Source: Marinilabilia salmonicolor JCM 21150 (GTDB lineage: Bacteria; Bacteroidota; Bacteroidia; Bacteroidales; Marinilabiliaceae). From it: a stretch of DNA of 64,000 nt. Below are positions 37,223 through 46,348 of the stretch, in pieces (within the stretch, counting starts at the first letter, position 1; each line of letters opens with the position of its first letter). The position numbers were made by a program, and so were the translations under genes. The DNA lies in assembly GCF_000259075.1 (NCBI RefSeq), contig NZ_AJKI01000044.1, forward strand, positions 62,001 through 126,000, read 5' to 3'. The notes under the pieces were generated by a model. It was not told the origin of the DNA. It searched no databases and was given only the letters and a program-made list of their open reading frames with translations.

Positions 37223-37828
37223 TTACTCTCTGAAGTGCAGTAATCTGCTGATGTATTTCCCAATAATATCAAACTCCAGATTTACTACAGTTCCTTCTTT
37301 GATTTGGTGGAAGTTGGTGAATTCGTAGGTGTAAGGAATGATGGCCACTGAAAAACGATCGTCCTTACTGTTAACTACGGTGAGACTTACGCCGTTTACC
37401 GTAACAGATCCTTTTTCCACTGTCATGTAACCTTGTCCTGCTTTCTCTTTATCTACATCGTATTGGAAAGTAAAATACCAGCTGCCATCTGCCTCTTTAA
37501 CTTCCACACATTTTGCTGTCTGATCTACATGTCCTTGTACGATGTGCCCGTCCAGCCGGCCATTCATTGGCATGCTTCGTTCCAGGTTTACTTTATCTCC
37601 TGATTTCAGAAGTCCCAGGTTTGATTTTTCCAGCGTTTCGCTGATGGCTGTAACTGTATAGACATCTCCTTCTTTCTTTACAACGGTCAGACAAACACCG
37701 TTGTGAGAAATACTCTGGTCAATTTTCAACTCATCGGTAAATGAACATTTCAGTGTGAGGTGCACATTCCCTTTTTCTTTGTCCACTGCTGTGACTGTGG
37801 CAGCTTCTTCAACTATTCCTGAAAACAT
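37223..37828 (-). CDS. ribE: Riboflavin synthase, alpha subunit
   Basis: A 201-residue protein with two lumazine-binding repeats: MFSGIVEEAATV, then SISHNGVCLTVVKKEG in the first half, and VQGHVDQTAKCVEV, GSVTVNGVSLTVVNS in the second. It converts two 6,7-dimethyl-8-ribityllumazine molecules into riboflavin in the last step of the pathway. Both copies of the NG(V)xLTVV motif are intact. Other rib genes are not adjacent. No FMN riboswitch is seen upstream (about 125 bp). Confidence 0.96.
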   Translation of the reverse strand: MFSGIVEEAATVTAVDKEKGNVHLTLKCSFTDELKIDQSISHNGVCLTVVKKEGDVYTVTAISETLEKSNLGLLKSGDKVNLERSMPMNGRLDGHIVQGHVDQTAKCVEVKEADGSWYFTFQYDVDKEKAGQGYMTVEKGSVTVNGVSLTVVNSKDDRFSVAIIPYTYEFTNFHQIKEGTVVNLEFDIIGKYISRLLHFRE

Positions 37829-37954
37829 AATATTCTTTTTAAATTTATTGAAACAGATATTGCAATGTGTTGTTTTGATATCAAATGAAATGCTAAATTA
37901 GAAACAATTTTTTCAGAACCCTAAATCGTTTAATCAGATTCGAAAAAAAAACTT

Positions 37955-38362
37955 ATGGATGTTACTGTAAAAAGCAAATACCTTGGAAATTTGAGGGTCG
38001 AAAGCACACATCTTCAGTCAGGAAATAAAATTATTACTGATGCACCGGTGGACAACCGGGGAAAAGGAGAAGCCTTTTCTCCCACTGACCTTCTGGCGAC
38101 TTCCCTTGGGAGTTGTATCACTACCATTATGGGCATAAAAGCGATGGATAACGGAATCGATATTGAAGGAACAGAGGTGGAAATAACCAAAATAATGGCC
38201 AGCGATCCCAGAAGAGTGGCAGAAATAGTGGTGACGTTCTTTTTTCCTGACAAGGGGTATTCCGAAGAACAAAAGAAGCTTATTGAAAGTGTGGCAGGAA
38301 TCAGCCCGGTTCCCTTAAGCCTTTCTCCCGATTTGAAACAGACTATTCGCTTTCACTGGTAA
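37955..38362 (+). CDS. OsmC family protein lacking the second cysteine
   Basis: A 135-residue OsmC/Ohr-fold protein (FSPTDLLATSLGSCITTIMG, with the first conserved Cys at 54). In OsmC peroxidases a second Cys lies in a motif like HTCPV near the C-terminus. Here the equivalent is GISPVPLSLS, with Ser117. Only one of the peroxidatic/resolving pair remains, so the protein either works as a one-Cys enzyme or has another role. The YhfA-like branch of the family is known for variation here. It is followed 19 bp later by the SDR gene. Confidence 0.85.
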   Translation: MDVTVKSKYLGNLRVESTHLQSGNKIITDAPVDNRGKGEAFSPTDLLATSLGSCITTIMGIKAMDNGIDIEGTEVEITKIMASDPRRVAEIVVTFFFPDKGYSEEQKKLIESVAGISPVPLSLSPDLKQTIRFHW

Positions 38363-38367
38363 AAAAC

Positions 38368-38375
38368 TACCTTTG
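38368..38375 (+). promoter_or_regulatory. Bacteroidota -7 element (TACCTTTG) directly before the SDR start
   Basis: Exact TAnnTTTG match that ends 5 bp before the ATG at 38381. A transcript from it would start at or next to the start codon, giving a leaderless mRNA. It may instead be a chance match. Confidence 0.4.
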
Positions 38376-38380
38376 TATTT

Positions 38381-39391
38381 ATGATACTACTTACAGGAGC
38401 AACAGGACTGGTTGGTTCACACATTTTATACAGTCTTACAAAACAAGGAGAGCAGGTAAGAGCTACCTGTCGTCGGCAAAGCACCATCGGAGAGGTTGAG
38501 AAACTTTTTCGTTTTTATGAAAATGCCGGGGCTGATGCATTATTGGAAAAAGTGGAATGGATTGAGGCGGATCTTACCGATTATTTTTCGCTTGAAGAAG
38601 CATTGGAGGGTGTTCAATACGTAATTCATGCGGCCGCGATGGTCTCTTTTAATCCAAACGAAGCGCGACGAATGCTTAAGGTGAATGCAGATGGAACTGC
38701 CAATCTGGTTAATGCATCTATTGAAAAAGGCATTAAGAAGTTTTGTTTCGTGAGCTCCATCTCTTCATTGGGACGTCATCCCGAAGGAAAGGAAGTGGAT
38801 GAGCAGGTGGAGTGGCAGCCGGACGATAACCGGTCTGCCTATTCGCATAGTAAATTTCGTGCCGAGATGGAAGTTTGGAGAGCTTCCAAGGAGGGGTTAC
38901 CTGTGATTATTGTTAATCCTTCTGTCATTATTGGACCGGTGGACTGGAAACGAAGCAGTGGCCGTCTGTTTTATTCTGTCCGCAAAGGAATGCCCTTCTA
39001 TACAACCGGTGTTACCGGATTTGTGGATGTTCGGGATGTGGCTGAAGCCGTTTATTTGCTGATTAAAAGTGAGGTGGTCAATGAGCGTTTTATTCTCAAT
39101 GGGGAGAATATGAGTTTTAAAAACTTTTTCTCTTTGGTGGCGCGGGCGTTAAATAAACGTGCCCCTTTTCTTAAAGCAAATGTTTTTCTTACCGAGATGG
39201 GATGGCGAATCAATCATACCCTTTGTGCCATTTTCGGGAAAGCCCCGGCAATAACTAAAGACACTGCCCGGGCTGCACACAACAGGGCATATTATTCTAA
39301 CCGGAAGTTCTCGGAAAAATTTAATTTTTCTTTCCGGTCTGTTGACAATTCTGTAAAGAATACCGCCCAATGGTATCTTGAAAACAATTAA
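38381..39391 (+). CDS. NAD(P)-dependent epimerase/dehydratase-like SDR
   Basis: A 336-residue extended SDR: ILLTGATGLVGSHIL (TGxxGxxG nucleotide motif), VIHAAAMVSF, FCFVSSISSLG (catalytic Ser) and SAYSHSKFRAEMEV (YxxxK). The C-terminal substrate domain is of the dihydroflavonol-reductase/3-beta-HSD-like type, so an exact substrate is not assignable. It precedes PBP1A by 3 bp, which implies co-transcription and perhaps a role in envelope metabolism (inference). Confidence 0.88.
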   Translation: MILLTGATGLVGSHILYSLTKQGEQVRATCRRQSTIGEVEKLFRFYENAGADALLEKVEWIEADLTDYFSLEEALEGVQYVIHAAAMVSFNPNEARRMLKVNADGTANLVNASIEKGIKKFCFVSSISSLGRHPEGKEVDEQVEWQPDDNRSAYSHSKFRAEMEVWRASKEGLPVIIVNPSVIIGPVDWKRSSGRLFYSVRKGMPFYTTGVTGFVDVRDVAEAVYLLIKSEVVNERFILNGENMSFKNFFSLVARALNKRAPFLKANVFLTEMGWRINHTLCAIFGKAPAITKDTARAAHNRAYYSNRKFSEKFNFSFRSVDNSVKNTAQWYLENN

Positions 39392-39394
39392 TCA

Positions 39395-41776
39395 ATGAAG
39401 AAGAAAAATATCTCCGGCGGAAAGCGGAATCAGGCAAACAGTTCCGGCCGTTTTCGGATAAAAGTTTTAAAATTTTTTCTAAAGCTGTTTTTGGCAGGAA
39501 TTGCTTTTTTGGCGGTGTTTCTGTCATTGGTTTACATCGGTTTGTTTGGTCGTATTCCGGCAGAGGAGGAATTGGCTAAAATAAGGAATTTTGATGCTTC
39601 CGAGGTATATTCTGCCGATGGCAAAATGATTGGCAAGTATTATATTGAAAACCGAAGGAATATTGAGAATAATAATATCTCCGAGCATGTGATCAATGCT
39701 TTGGTGGCGACAGAAGACAGCCGCTTTTTTGAGCATAAAGGGCTCGATTACATAAGTATGGGGAGAGTTTTGGTGCATTCTGTCCTTATGGGTGATAAGG
39801 CCCAGGGAGGTGGAAGCACCATTAGTCAGCAGCTTGCCAAAAACTTATATCCCAGAAGGGACTACAAATTTTTGTCGCTACCTGTAAACAAGGCTCGAGA
39901 GATGTTCACGGCAGCACGTCTTGAGGGAATTTACACAAAGTCTGAAATATTGAATCTTTACCTGAATACGGTTCCTTTTGGTGAAAATATTTATGGTATT
40001 GAAGTAGCTGCCAATCGTTTTTTTAATAAATCTTCATCCCAGCTGAAGCCGCATGAGGCCGCAACCATTATCGGAATGCTGGCCGCTAATACCTTATACA
40101 ATCCCCGGCTTCATCCCAATCGCAGTGTTGAAAGGCGAAACACTGTGCTTAACAGAATGGTAACTCAGGGATTCTTAACCGAGAAGCAGGGCGAAAAATA
40201 CCGGGAACTTCCATTGGAGCTCAATTACAGGGTTTTGGATAAGAATAATGGTCCTGCACCGTACTTTATGGAAGTTGTGCGCCGAAGTGCTGAAAAAACA
40301 CTGGAAGAACTTTATGGCGATTCGATCAATCTTTACCGGGATGGGTTACGGATTTATACTACGCTGAATGCTCAGTTGCAGGAATTTGCCAATGATGCAG
40401 TTTATAATCATATGGTGCGCCTGCAAAATGATTTTGACACTCATTGGAAGAACAGAAAACCATGGGAGGGACACCCGGAAATATTTGTTTCTGCTCTTAA
40501 GAATTCCTCTCGTTATCAGGCATTAAAAAAGAAAGGAAAGAGCGAGACGGAAATAATGGAGGTTATGGAAACTCCGGTCAGTACTGTGATTCTTGAGGAC
40601 GGGGAGGAAATAAAGATTGAGATGTCACCGGCTGATTCTGTCGCCTGGGCCATCAGTCAGTTGCATGCAGGCTTTTTGGCGGTGAATCCCTCTGATGGTG
40701 CAATATTGGCCTGGGTGGGGGGAACGAATTTTAAGTTTTTTCCTTACGACCATGTTTTATCTAAACGTCAGGTGGGCAGTACCTTCAAGCCATTTGTTTA
40801 TGCCACTGCCCTTGAAGAAGGTTACGAACCTTGTGATTATATCAGCAATGAAAGACGTGTTTATCGTCAGTATGATGATTGGTCCCCTTCCAATAGTGAC
40901 GGGGAGCATGAGGGATATTACTCTTTGCAGGGGGCATTGATCAACTCCGTGAATACCGTTGCTGCCGAACTGGGGGTGGAAACGGGCCCTCATGATGTGA
41001 TAGAATTGGCTCATGAAGCCGGAATTGGTAGCGATATGCCTAAAGTACCTTCAGTGGCTCTTGGGACTGCCAACCTTTCATTATTTGAGATGATCAGGGC
41101 TTACACTGCTTTTGCAAATTATGGGAACGGCATAGAACTGCAAAGTCTTTTGCGCATAGAAGATGCTCAGGGGAGGCTTCTTTATGAAGCAAAGCCTGCC
41201 GAATTGCGTGATCCTGCTTTTGAGGAGAGAACAGCCCGCTATATGGTGCATATGCTGCAGGGAGTAGTGGAGCGCGGAACTGCACGGGCACTGAGAAGTG
41301 TTTATGGATTAAAAACTGATCTTGCAGGGAAAACAGGAACCACTCAGGATAATGCGGATGGGTGGTTTATTGGTTTTTCTCCGGGGATGGTAGCAGGTGC
41401 ATGGGTGGGGGCTGAAAGTCCGGGAATAAGATTTCGAACCACTAGTCTTGGTCAGGGAGCATATACGGCACTTCCTGTTTTTGGAAGATTTATGCAAAAG
41501 GTGGAGACTTCTTCGCTTTCGGTTGGTATTGGCCGGCGAAGTTTCTATCCCCTGCCAGAAGAGTTGCTTGCTGACGTGGATTGTCCCGATTTTTCAGAAG
41601 AAGATCCGGATATGAACTTTTTTGAACGCTTGTTTGGAGGAGGGAAGGATAAAAAGGAGAAAGATGCGGAAGAGACACAAAAAGCAGACAGTCTGGATGT
41701 AAAAAATGATGATAAGAAGGATAAGGGTAAGTCGTTGCTCGACCGGATGAAAGATATTTTTCGTAAAAAAGAATAG
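39395..41776 (+). CDS. Penicillin-binding protein 1A (bifunctional peptidoglycan synthase)
   Basis: A 793-residue class A PBP. One TM helix (about 29-50) is followed by the GT51 glycosyltransferase: VATEDSRFFEHKGLDYISMG, GGSTISQQLAKNLYPRR. The transpeptidase has SxxK in QVGSTFKPFVYA (Ser461), SxN in INSVNTVAAELG and KTGT in LAGKTGTTQDNADGWF (about 644). It ends in a charged tail rich in Lys/Asp/Glu (KDKKEKDAEETQKAD), unusually acidic/basic mixed and probably disordered. It polymerises and crosslinks peptidoglycan on the outer face of the inner membrane. Confidence 0.96.
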   Translation: MKKKNISGGKRNQANSSGRFRIKVLKFFLKLFLAGIAFLAVFLSLVYIGLFGRIPAEEELAKIRNFDASEVYSADGKMIGKYYIENRRNIENNNISEHVINALVATEDSRFFEHKGLDYISMGRVLVHSVLMGDKAQGGGSTISQQLAKNLYPRRDYKFLSLPVNKAREMFTAARLEGIYTKSEILNLYLNTVPFGENIYGIEVAANRFFNKSSSQLKPHEAATIIGMLAANTLYNPRLHPNRSVERRNTVLNRMVTQGFLTEKQGEKYRELPLELNYRVLDKNNGPAPYFMEVVRRSAEKTLEELYGDSINLYRDGLRIYTTLNAQLQEFANDAVYNHMVRLQNDFDTHWKNRKPWEGHPEIFVSALKNSSRYQALKKKGKSETEIMEVMETPVSTVILEDGEEIKIEMSPADSVAWAISQLHAGFLAVNPSDGAILAWVGGTNFKFFPYDHVLSKRQVGSTFKPFVYATALEEGYEPCDYISNERRVYRQYDDWSPSNSDGEHEGYYSLQGALINSVNTVAAELGVETGPHDVIELAHEAGIGSDMPKVPSVALGTANLSLFEMIRAYTAFANYGNGIELQSLLRIEDAQGRLLYEAKPAELRDPAFEERTARYMVHMLQGVVERGTARALRSVYGLKTDLAGKTGTTQDNADGWFIGFSPGMVAGAWVGAESPGIRFRTTSLGQGAYTALPVFGRFMQKVETSSLSVGIGRRSFYPLPEELLADVDCPDFSEEDPDMNFFERLFGGGKDKKEKDAEETQKADSLDVKNDDKKDKGKSLLDRMKDIFRKKE

Positions 41777-41848
41777 CAGATTTTATATCCGAAGCAACCG
41801 GCTTAGCCGGTCCAGCCGCCTATCTCTGCCGGATTAGCGTAGTCGAAG

Positions 41849-42199
41849 TCAGCGGTTGATGCTTTCCCGTTCTTTTCGGGTCATGCCTTTTATTACCAGC
41901 TCATACGACTCTTTGGTCCATTGGCGTATTAAAGCATTGCTAACAGAACCGTCAACTTCAATGGTGTTCCAGTGTTTTTTGTTCATGTGATACCCGGGTC
42001 TCACTGCCTGGTATTGTTCCCTCAACTCTATGGCTTTCGCCGGGTCGCATTTCAGATTTATCCAAAACGGACCTTCCAAAACGGTGAGGGCAAACATTTT
42101 CCTGCCTACTTTGAAAACGAGCGATGTTTCATCGAAGGGAAGGGCTTCGGAGGTTGACGGGAGAGACAGACAATATTCACGGAATTCTTCGATGTTCAT
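41849..42199 (-). CDS. MmcQ/YjbR family protein
   Basis: A 116-residue single-domain protein: MNIEEFREYCLSLPSTSEAL, PFDETSLVFKVGRKMFALT, INLKCDPAKAIELREQYQ, PGYHMNKKHWNTIEVDG. The fold is the CyaY-like double-wing YjbR fold, proposed to bind DNA. Function is not established. It is convergent with the PBP1A gene. Confidence 0.9.
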   Translation of the reverse strand: MNIEEFREYCLSLPSTSEALPFDETSLVFKVGRKMFALTVLEGPFWINLKCDPAKAIELREQYQAVRPGYHMNKKHWNTIEVDGSVSNALIRQWTKESYELVIKGMTRKERESINR

Positions 42200-42271
42200 T
42201 TTGGTCTGATTTAGTCTGATTCATTGGCGAAGTTAATCAATCTGGTTCGTTAGTGCCAGAAAAGAAATTAA

Positions 42272-42640
42272 TTACGGGCTCGAATGAAAAGCATCCACAA
42301 TATGTTCCATCTCCCAGTTCTCTTCTTTCTTGTGAGGCAACCAGCAAATCAGGTCAAACCGGGTTTCACAATCCAATTCATTTAGCATTATGTAGGCTTC
42401 AGCAGCGTAGATAATAGCGTTTATTTTTGTGGGCGTCAGGCTGTCTCTGGGGTGCTCGTGAATATCAGAATCTCTTGTGCGCACCTCTACGATAACCAGT
42501 TCTTCATCATCCCAGGCAATAATGTCAATCTCTTTATGGTCGTACCGGAAATTTCGTGCAGCCAGACGATAGCCTTTATCCAGCAGGTAGGCTGCTGCTT
42601 TGTCTTCTCCTTTTTGTCCCAGTTTATTGTGTTGGGCCAT
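42272..42640 (-). CDS. YraN family (UPF0102) endonuclease-like protein
   Basis: A 122-residue protein from the ATG at 42640 (MAQHNKLGQKGEDKAAAYLL). An earlier in-frame ATG at 42760 adds 40 residues without family similarity. It has the PD-(D/E)xK core of the family: HKEIDIIAWDDEELVIVEVR (Asp, Glu and Lys/Arg positions), FDLICW. YraN is linked to competence or DNA repair in other bacteria, but its activity is not firmly known. Confidence 0.9.
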   Translation of the reverse strand: MAQHNKLGQKGEDKAAAYLLDKGYRLAARNFRYDHKEIDIIAWDDEELVIVEVRTRDSDIHEHPRDSLTPTKINAIIYAAEAYIMLNELDCETRFDLICWLPHKKEENWEMEHIVDAFHSSP

Positions 42641-42762
42641 TGGGTTGGTTTTATGTTTTTGTGAATATGTTGAAGTCTTAATAAGCCGTAAGGGGCAACT
42701 CCGGTTTATAATTTCAATTTTTCTGGAAGCGAACTGATTTTCCAGCTTGTTTTTGGGCAATA

Positions 42763-42997
42763 TTTAGTCTGTCTATAAACTAAACAAAATTTGTTTTTGG
42801 TCCTGTTTCTGGTCAGAAAGTGCCAATTGCTAGGCTTTTGACCGCGTGCCGCCTAAAGCTTTAGCGCCGTTCCGTCGGCAAGCCTTTGGCGACCGATGGG
42901 TGGCGCAAGCCGCCAAAAAAGGAATTTACTAATCGTAAATGAGTATTTTGGCGGCAAGCGTAACGACGCAAGTGGTACTTTATGGACAGAAACTATT
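42763..42997. repeat. MITE-like element, copy M1 (with nested GC-rich insert)
   Basis: Left end TAGTCTGTCTATAAACTA and inverted right end TAGTTTCTGTCCATAAAGTA are imperfect terminal repeats. The interior shares TCCTGTTTCTGGTCAGAAAG and GAGTATTTTGGCGGCAAGCG with copy M3, and the GCCGCCAAAA/TTTTGGCGGC arms form a hairpin. A GC-rich 58-bp insert (42842-42899) is nested in it. The right end abuts the LD-carboxypeptidase stop codon at 42997-42999. Confidence 0.8.
42842..42899 (+). repeat. GC-rich repeat nested in MITE copy M1
   Basis: Matches 20611-20667 in inverted orientation. It replaces the short GCTTGCCAAG segment seen at the same place in copies M2 and M3. Confidence 0.75.
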
Positions 42998-43908
42998 TAA
43001 GATCGGATAAGCATACCTCCTTTTTCATTGACCTGAATGTGGGTCTGAACACCCATCAGCAGTGGCTCATTGAGGTGTGCATGTCCGGACGGAAAATCAA
43101 ATATTACAGGGTAATCATAATGTTGAACAGCCTCCATAATTATTTCATTTGCTGATAAACCAAAAGGTGTTGGTTTGTCATTCATTTCGGTGAGCTGACC
43201 GACCACCAGTCCGGATAATTGTTCAAGTTTTCCGGCCAGTTTCAAGTGCTGCATCATCCTGTCCAGGTGATAGAGTTGTTCTCCCACTTCTTCGATGAAC
43301 AGAATTTTGCCCCGCGGGTCAAAGTCGTACTTTGTCCCGATCAGTGAAGAAAGCAACGACAGGTTTCCCCCGGTGAGTTTTCCACCTGCAGTTCCCCATC
43401 GGTTTAACTGATTTGCCGGAGTGTTGATGGTGAGATCCTGTCCCTCTAATAATTCCAGCAGGTGCAGAAAACCTTGTTGCTGGTCATCTTCGGGTTGTAA
43501 ATTTACCGGCATGGGGCCATGAATGGATGCTACATTGTAAATGTTCTGAAGGGTTGCATGAAAAACGGTAATGTCGCTGAAACCTACAACCCATTTGGGC
43601 TTTTTGGGCATGGCTGAGAAATCCAGCTGTTCAATAATTCTGGAAGTTCCGTATCCGCCCCGACAACACCAAATTACATCAACCTGATTGTCATCCAGAA
43701 ATGTCTGTATATCGGCTATTCTTTGTTCGTCGGTTCCTGAAAATTGATGGTATTCCGAGGATGCATGTTTCCCTCTGGAACTTCTGTATCCGTTGGTTTC
43801 CAGAAACTTTTCGGCATTTTTTACCACCTGAGCTTCTGTTTTTCCGGCCGGGGAAATCAATCCGAAAAGAGCTCCTTTTTTTATGAAGGGAGGTATGGCA
43901 ATTGACAT
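42997..43908 (-). CDS. LD-carboxypeptidase (S66 family, LdcA-like)
   Basis: A 303-residue serine peptidase: LFGLISPAGKTE, IWCCRGGYGTSRIIEQLD, the nucleophile in WVVGFSDITVFHATL (Ser at about 110), Glu in ILFIEEVGEQLYHLDRMM and His in FPSGHAHLNEPL. S66 enzymes remove the terminal D-Ala from the L,D bond of muramoyl tetrapeptides in cell-wall recycling. No signal peptide, so it is cytoplasmic. Its stop codon (42997-42999) is formed where a MITE-like element begins. Confidence 0.93.
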   Translation of the reverse strand: MSIAIPPFIKKGALFGLISPAGKTEAQVVKNAEKFLETNGYRSSRGKHASSEYHQFSGTDEQRIADIQTFLDDNQVDVIWCCRGGYGTSRIIEQLDFSAMPKKPKWVVGFSDITVFHATLQNIYNVASIHGPMPVNLQPEDDQQQGFLHLLELLEGQDLTINTPANQLNRWGTAGGKLTGGNLSLLSSLIGTKYDFDPRGKILFIEEVGEQLYHLDRMMQHLKLAGKLEQLSGLVVGQLTEMNDKPTPFGLSANEIIMEAVQHYDYPVIFDFPSGHAHLNEPLLMGVQTHIQVNEKGGMLIRS

Positions 43909-43947
43909 ATCTTACTGCTTTGTATATAAGATTTTAACATCTTTGGT

Positions 43948-43955
43948 TATCTTTG
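43948..43955 (+). promoter_or_regulatory. Bacteroidota -7 element (TATCTTTG) for metG
   Basis: Exact TAnnTTTG match 114 bp upstream of the metG ATG, giving a leader of about 105 nt. Confidence 0.55.
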
Positions 43956-44069
43956 TGAAGATAAATAAATCCCTTCAAAAGTACTTGCTCTTGTCCGGAT
44001 TTTTGGAGAAAGTTACGATATAAAATATTTGTTTTCAAGAAAATACACATACCAGAGATTGGAGAAATT

Positions 44070-46103
44070 ATGAGTAATTTTAAACGAACACTTGTTACTA
44101 CTGCCCTGCCGTATGCCAATGGTCCCGTCCATGTGGGTCATTTGGCCGGTGTTTATGTGCCTGCTGATATTTATGTGAGATACCTGAGAATGAAGGGAGA
44201 GGATGTATTGCATATCGGAGGTTCTGATGAACACGGCGTTCCCATTACCCTTAAAGCCAGAAAAGAAGGGGTTACACCGCAGGATATTGTTGACAAGTAT
44301 CACAATCTGATAAAGGATTCGTTTGAGAAATTCGGTATCAGTTTCGATATTTATTCCCGGACTACCAGCGAAATGCATCATAAAACAGCTTCCGAATTTT
44401 TTAAGAAGCTATACGATAAAGGTGCCTTCATGGAAAAGGAAACCGATCAGTATTATGATGAGGAGGCCAGACAATTCCTTGCAGATCGTTATATTACCGG
44501 AACCTGCCCGCATTGTAACAGCACGGGCGCTTATGGTGATCAGTGTGAGAGTTGCGGAACTTCTTTGAATGCGACAGACCTGGTTAATCCCAAGTCTATG
44601 ATCTCCGGAAGTATCCCGGTAATGCGCAAAACCAAACACTGGTACCTTCCGCTTGATCAGCACCAGAAATTTCTGGAAAAATGGATTCTTGAAGAACATA
44701 AAGAGTGGAAACCCAATGTTTACGGTCAGTGTAAATCATGGCTGGATTTGGGTTTGCAACCGCGTGCTGTCAGCCGCGATCTTGATTGGGGTGTTCCCGT
44801 ACCTGTGGAAGGCGGTGAAGGGAAGGTGCTCTATGTCTGGTTCGATGCTCCCATCGGCTATATTTCTGCCACTCGCGAACTGACTCCTGATTGGGAAAAA
44901 TATTGGAAAGATCCTGAAACCCGTTTGATTCATTTTATAGGTAAAGACAATATTGTATTTCACTGTATTGTGTTTCCTTCTATGCTGAAATCTGAAGGTT
45001 CTTTCAATCTTCCGGATAATGTGCCGGCCAATGAGTTTCTGAATCTGGAAGGGGATAAGATTTCTACTTCCCGGAACTGGGCTGTTTGGCTGCATGAATA
45101 TCTGGTTGACTTTAAAGATAAGCAGGATGTTTTGAGATATGTGTTGACTGCCAATGCTCCGGAAACCAAAGACAATGATTTTACCTGGCGCGATTTTCAG
45201 GCACGCAACAATAATGAACTGGTTGCCATTCTTGGAAATTTCGTGAACAGAGCAGTTGTGCTTACTCATAAATATTATGATGGTCAGGTGCCTTTGATTG
45301 GCGAAACTGAGCCTTTTGATGTGGAAACGCTGGAGGAGATTCCTGCTTTGGTTAACCGCATCGAAAAGAGTCTGGATGCTTTTAAATTCCGTGAAGCAGT
45401 GCGTGAAGCGATGAATCTGGCTCGACTGGGAAATAAGTACCTGGCAGATACCGAGCCATGGAAACTTCAGAAAACAAATCCTGAGCGCGTGAAAACCATC
45501 ATGAATATTGCCTTGCAAATCACGGCCAACCTGGCTCTGGTAATGGAGCCTTTCCTTCCTTTTACTGCGCGTAAGATGCGTGATATGCTGGATATGGAGG
45601 ATTTGTCATGGGACAGGTGTGGTAAAACGGAACTCCTGAAGCCTGCTCATAAGATTAATGAAGCAAAGTTATTGTTTGATAAAATTGAAGATGCACAGAT
45701 TCAGGAGCAATTGGATCGTCTTGCGAAAACAAAAAACAGTAATGAAGCTGAAAATAAAGAAGCAGCTCCAGCTAAAGCAGATATCTCATTCGATGATTTT
45801 ACGAAAATGGACATTCGGGTGGGTACCATTCTTGAAGCAGAGAAAGTAGCCAAAACCAAGAAGCTGCTTAAAATCAAGGTGGATACCGGAATTGATAAGC
45901 GAACAGTTGTTTCGGGCATCGCTGAGTTTTTTGAACCTGAAGACATCATCGGACGTCAGGTGTCTATTCTGGTGAATCTGGCAGTCCGTAAAATTAAGGG
46001 TATTGAGTCGCAGGGAATGATCCTGATGGCTGAAGATGCCGATGGAAGGTTGGATTTTGTAGCTCCGGGAACAAGAATAAAACCAGGGTCGGAAGTAAGA
46101 TAA
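44070..46103 (+). CDS. metG: Methionyl-tRNA synthetase with C-terminal tRNA-binding domain
   Basis: A 677-residue class I synthetase. The HIGH-type motif is in [13 protein letters not shown] (about 11-23). The zinc knuckle CPHC...CESC is at about 145-165. The KMSKS-type loop reads DKISTSRNW (about 330). An anticodon-binding helical domain follows, and from about residue 570 a Tyr/Met tRNA-binding OB domain ([30 protein letters not shown]). It charges tRNA-Met for initiation and elongation. Length and domain order are those of the long Bacteroidota MetG. A perfect terminator follows. Confidence 0.98.
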   Translation: MSNFKRTLVTTALPYANGPVHVGHLAGVYVPADIYVRYLRMKGEDVLHIGGSDEHGVPITLKARKEGVTPQDIVDKYHNLIKDSFEKFGISFDIYSRTTSEMHHKTASEFFKKLYDKGAFMEKETDQYYDEEARQFLADRYITGTCPHCNSTGAYGDQCESCGTSLNATDLVNPKSMISGSIPVMRKTKHWYLPLDQHQKFLEKWILEEHKEWKPNVYGQCKSWLDLGLQPRAVSRDLDWGVPVPVEGGEGKVLYVWFDAPIGYISATRELTPDWEKYWKDPETRLIHFIGKDNIVFHCIVFPSMLKSEGSFNLPDNVPANEFLNLEGDKISTSRNWAVWLHEYLVDFKDKQDVLRYVLTANAPETKDNDFTWRDFQARNNNELVAILGNFVNRAVVLTHKYYDGQVPLIGETEPFDVETLEEIPALVNRIEKSLDAFKFREAVREAMNLARLGNKYLADTEPWKLQKTNPERVKTIMNIALQITANLALVMEPFLPFTARKMRDMLDMEDLSWDRCGKTELLKPAHKINEAKLLFDKIEDAQIQEQLDRLAKTKNSNEAENKEAAPAKADISFDDFTKMDIRVGTILEAEKVAKTKKLLKIKVDTGIDKRTVVSGIAEFFEPEDIIGRQVSILVNLAVRKIKGIESQGMILMAEDADGRLDFVAPGTRIKPGSEVR

Positions 46104-46109
46104 TGACAA

Positions 46110-46140
46110 AAAAAAAGCCGCTATGCAAGCGGCTTTTTTT
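46110..46140 (+). terminator. Rho-independent terminator of metG
   Basis: AAGCCGCT and AGCGGCTT arms around ATGCA, with an A-run before and seven T after. It could also work on the other strand. Confidence 0.92.
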
Positions 46141-46173
46141 AGTTTGGTTTAGCTTGGTTTAGCCTGGTTTAGT
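46141..46173 (+). repeat. Three 10-bp tandem repeats after metG
   Basis: TAGTTTGGTT, TAGCTTGGTT, TAGCCTGGTT, TAG: period 10 bp, directly after the metG terminator. Confidence 0.85.
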
Positions 46174-46348
46174 CATGAATTTTCGTTATGAGATGTTCAA
46201 AAACCAATAAATGTTGGCAATCGCAAAGAAAATTGATGAAGGAAATAATAAATTATTTTCAAGTCAATTTTATTGAGGACGCCTGTATTTAGCCGGTAGT
46301 TGAACATTGTAATAGATAATTCATGAATAATCCAGGTTAAATATTTTT

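Noticed and set aside
44736-45518. 260-residue minus-strand frame
   Set aside because: Antisense shadow of metG.
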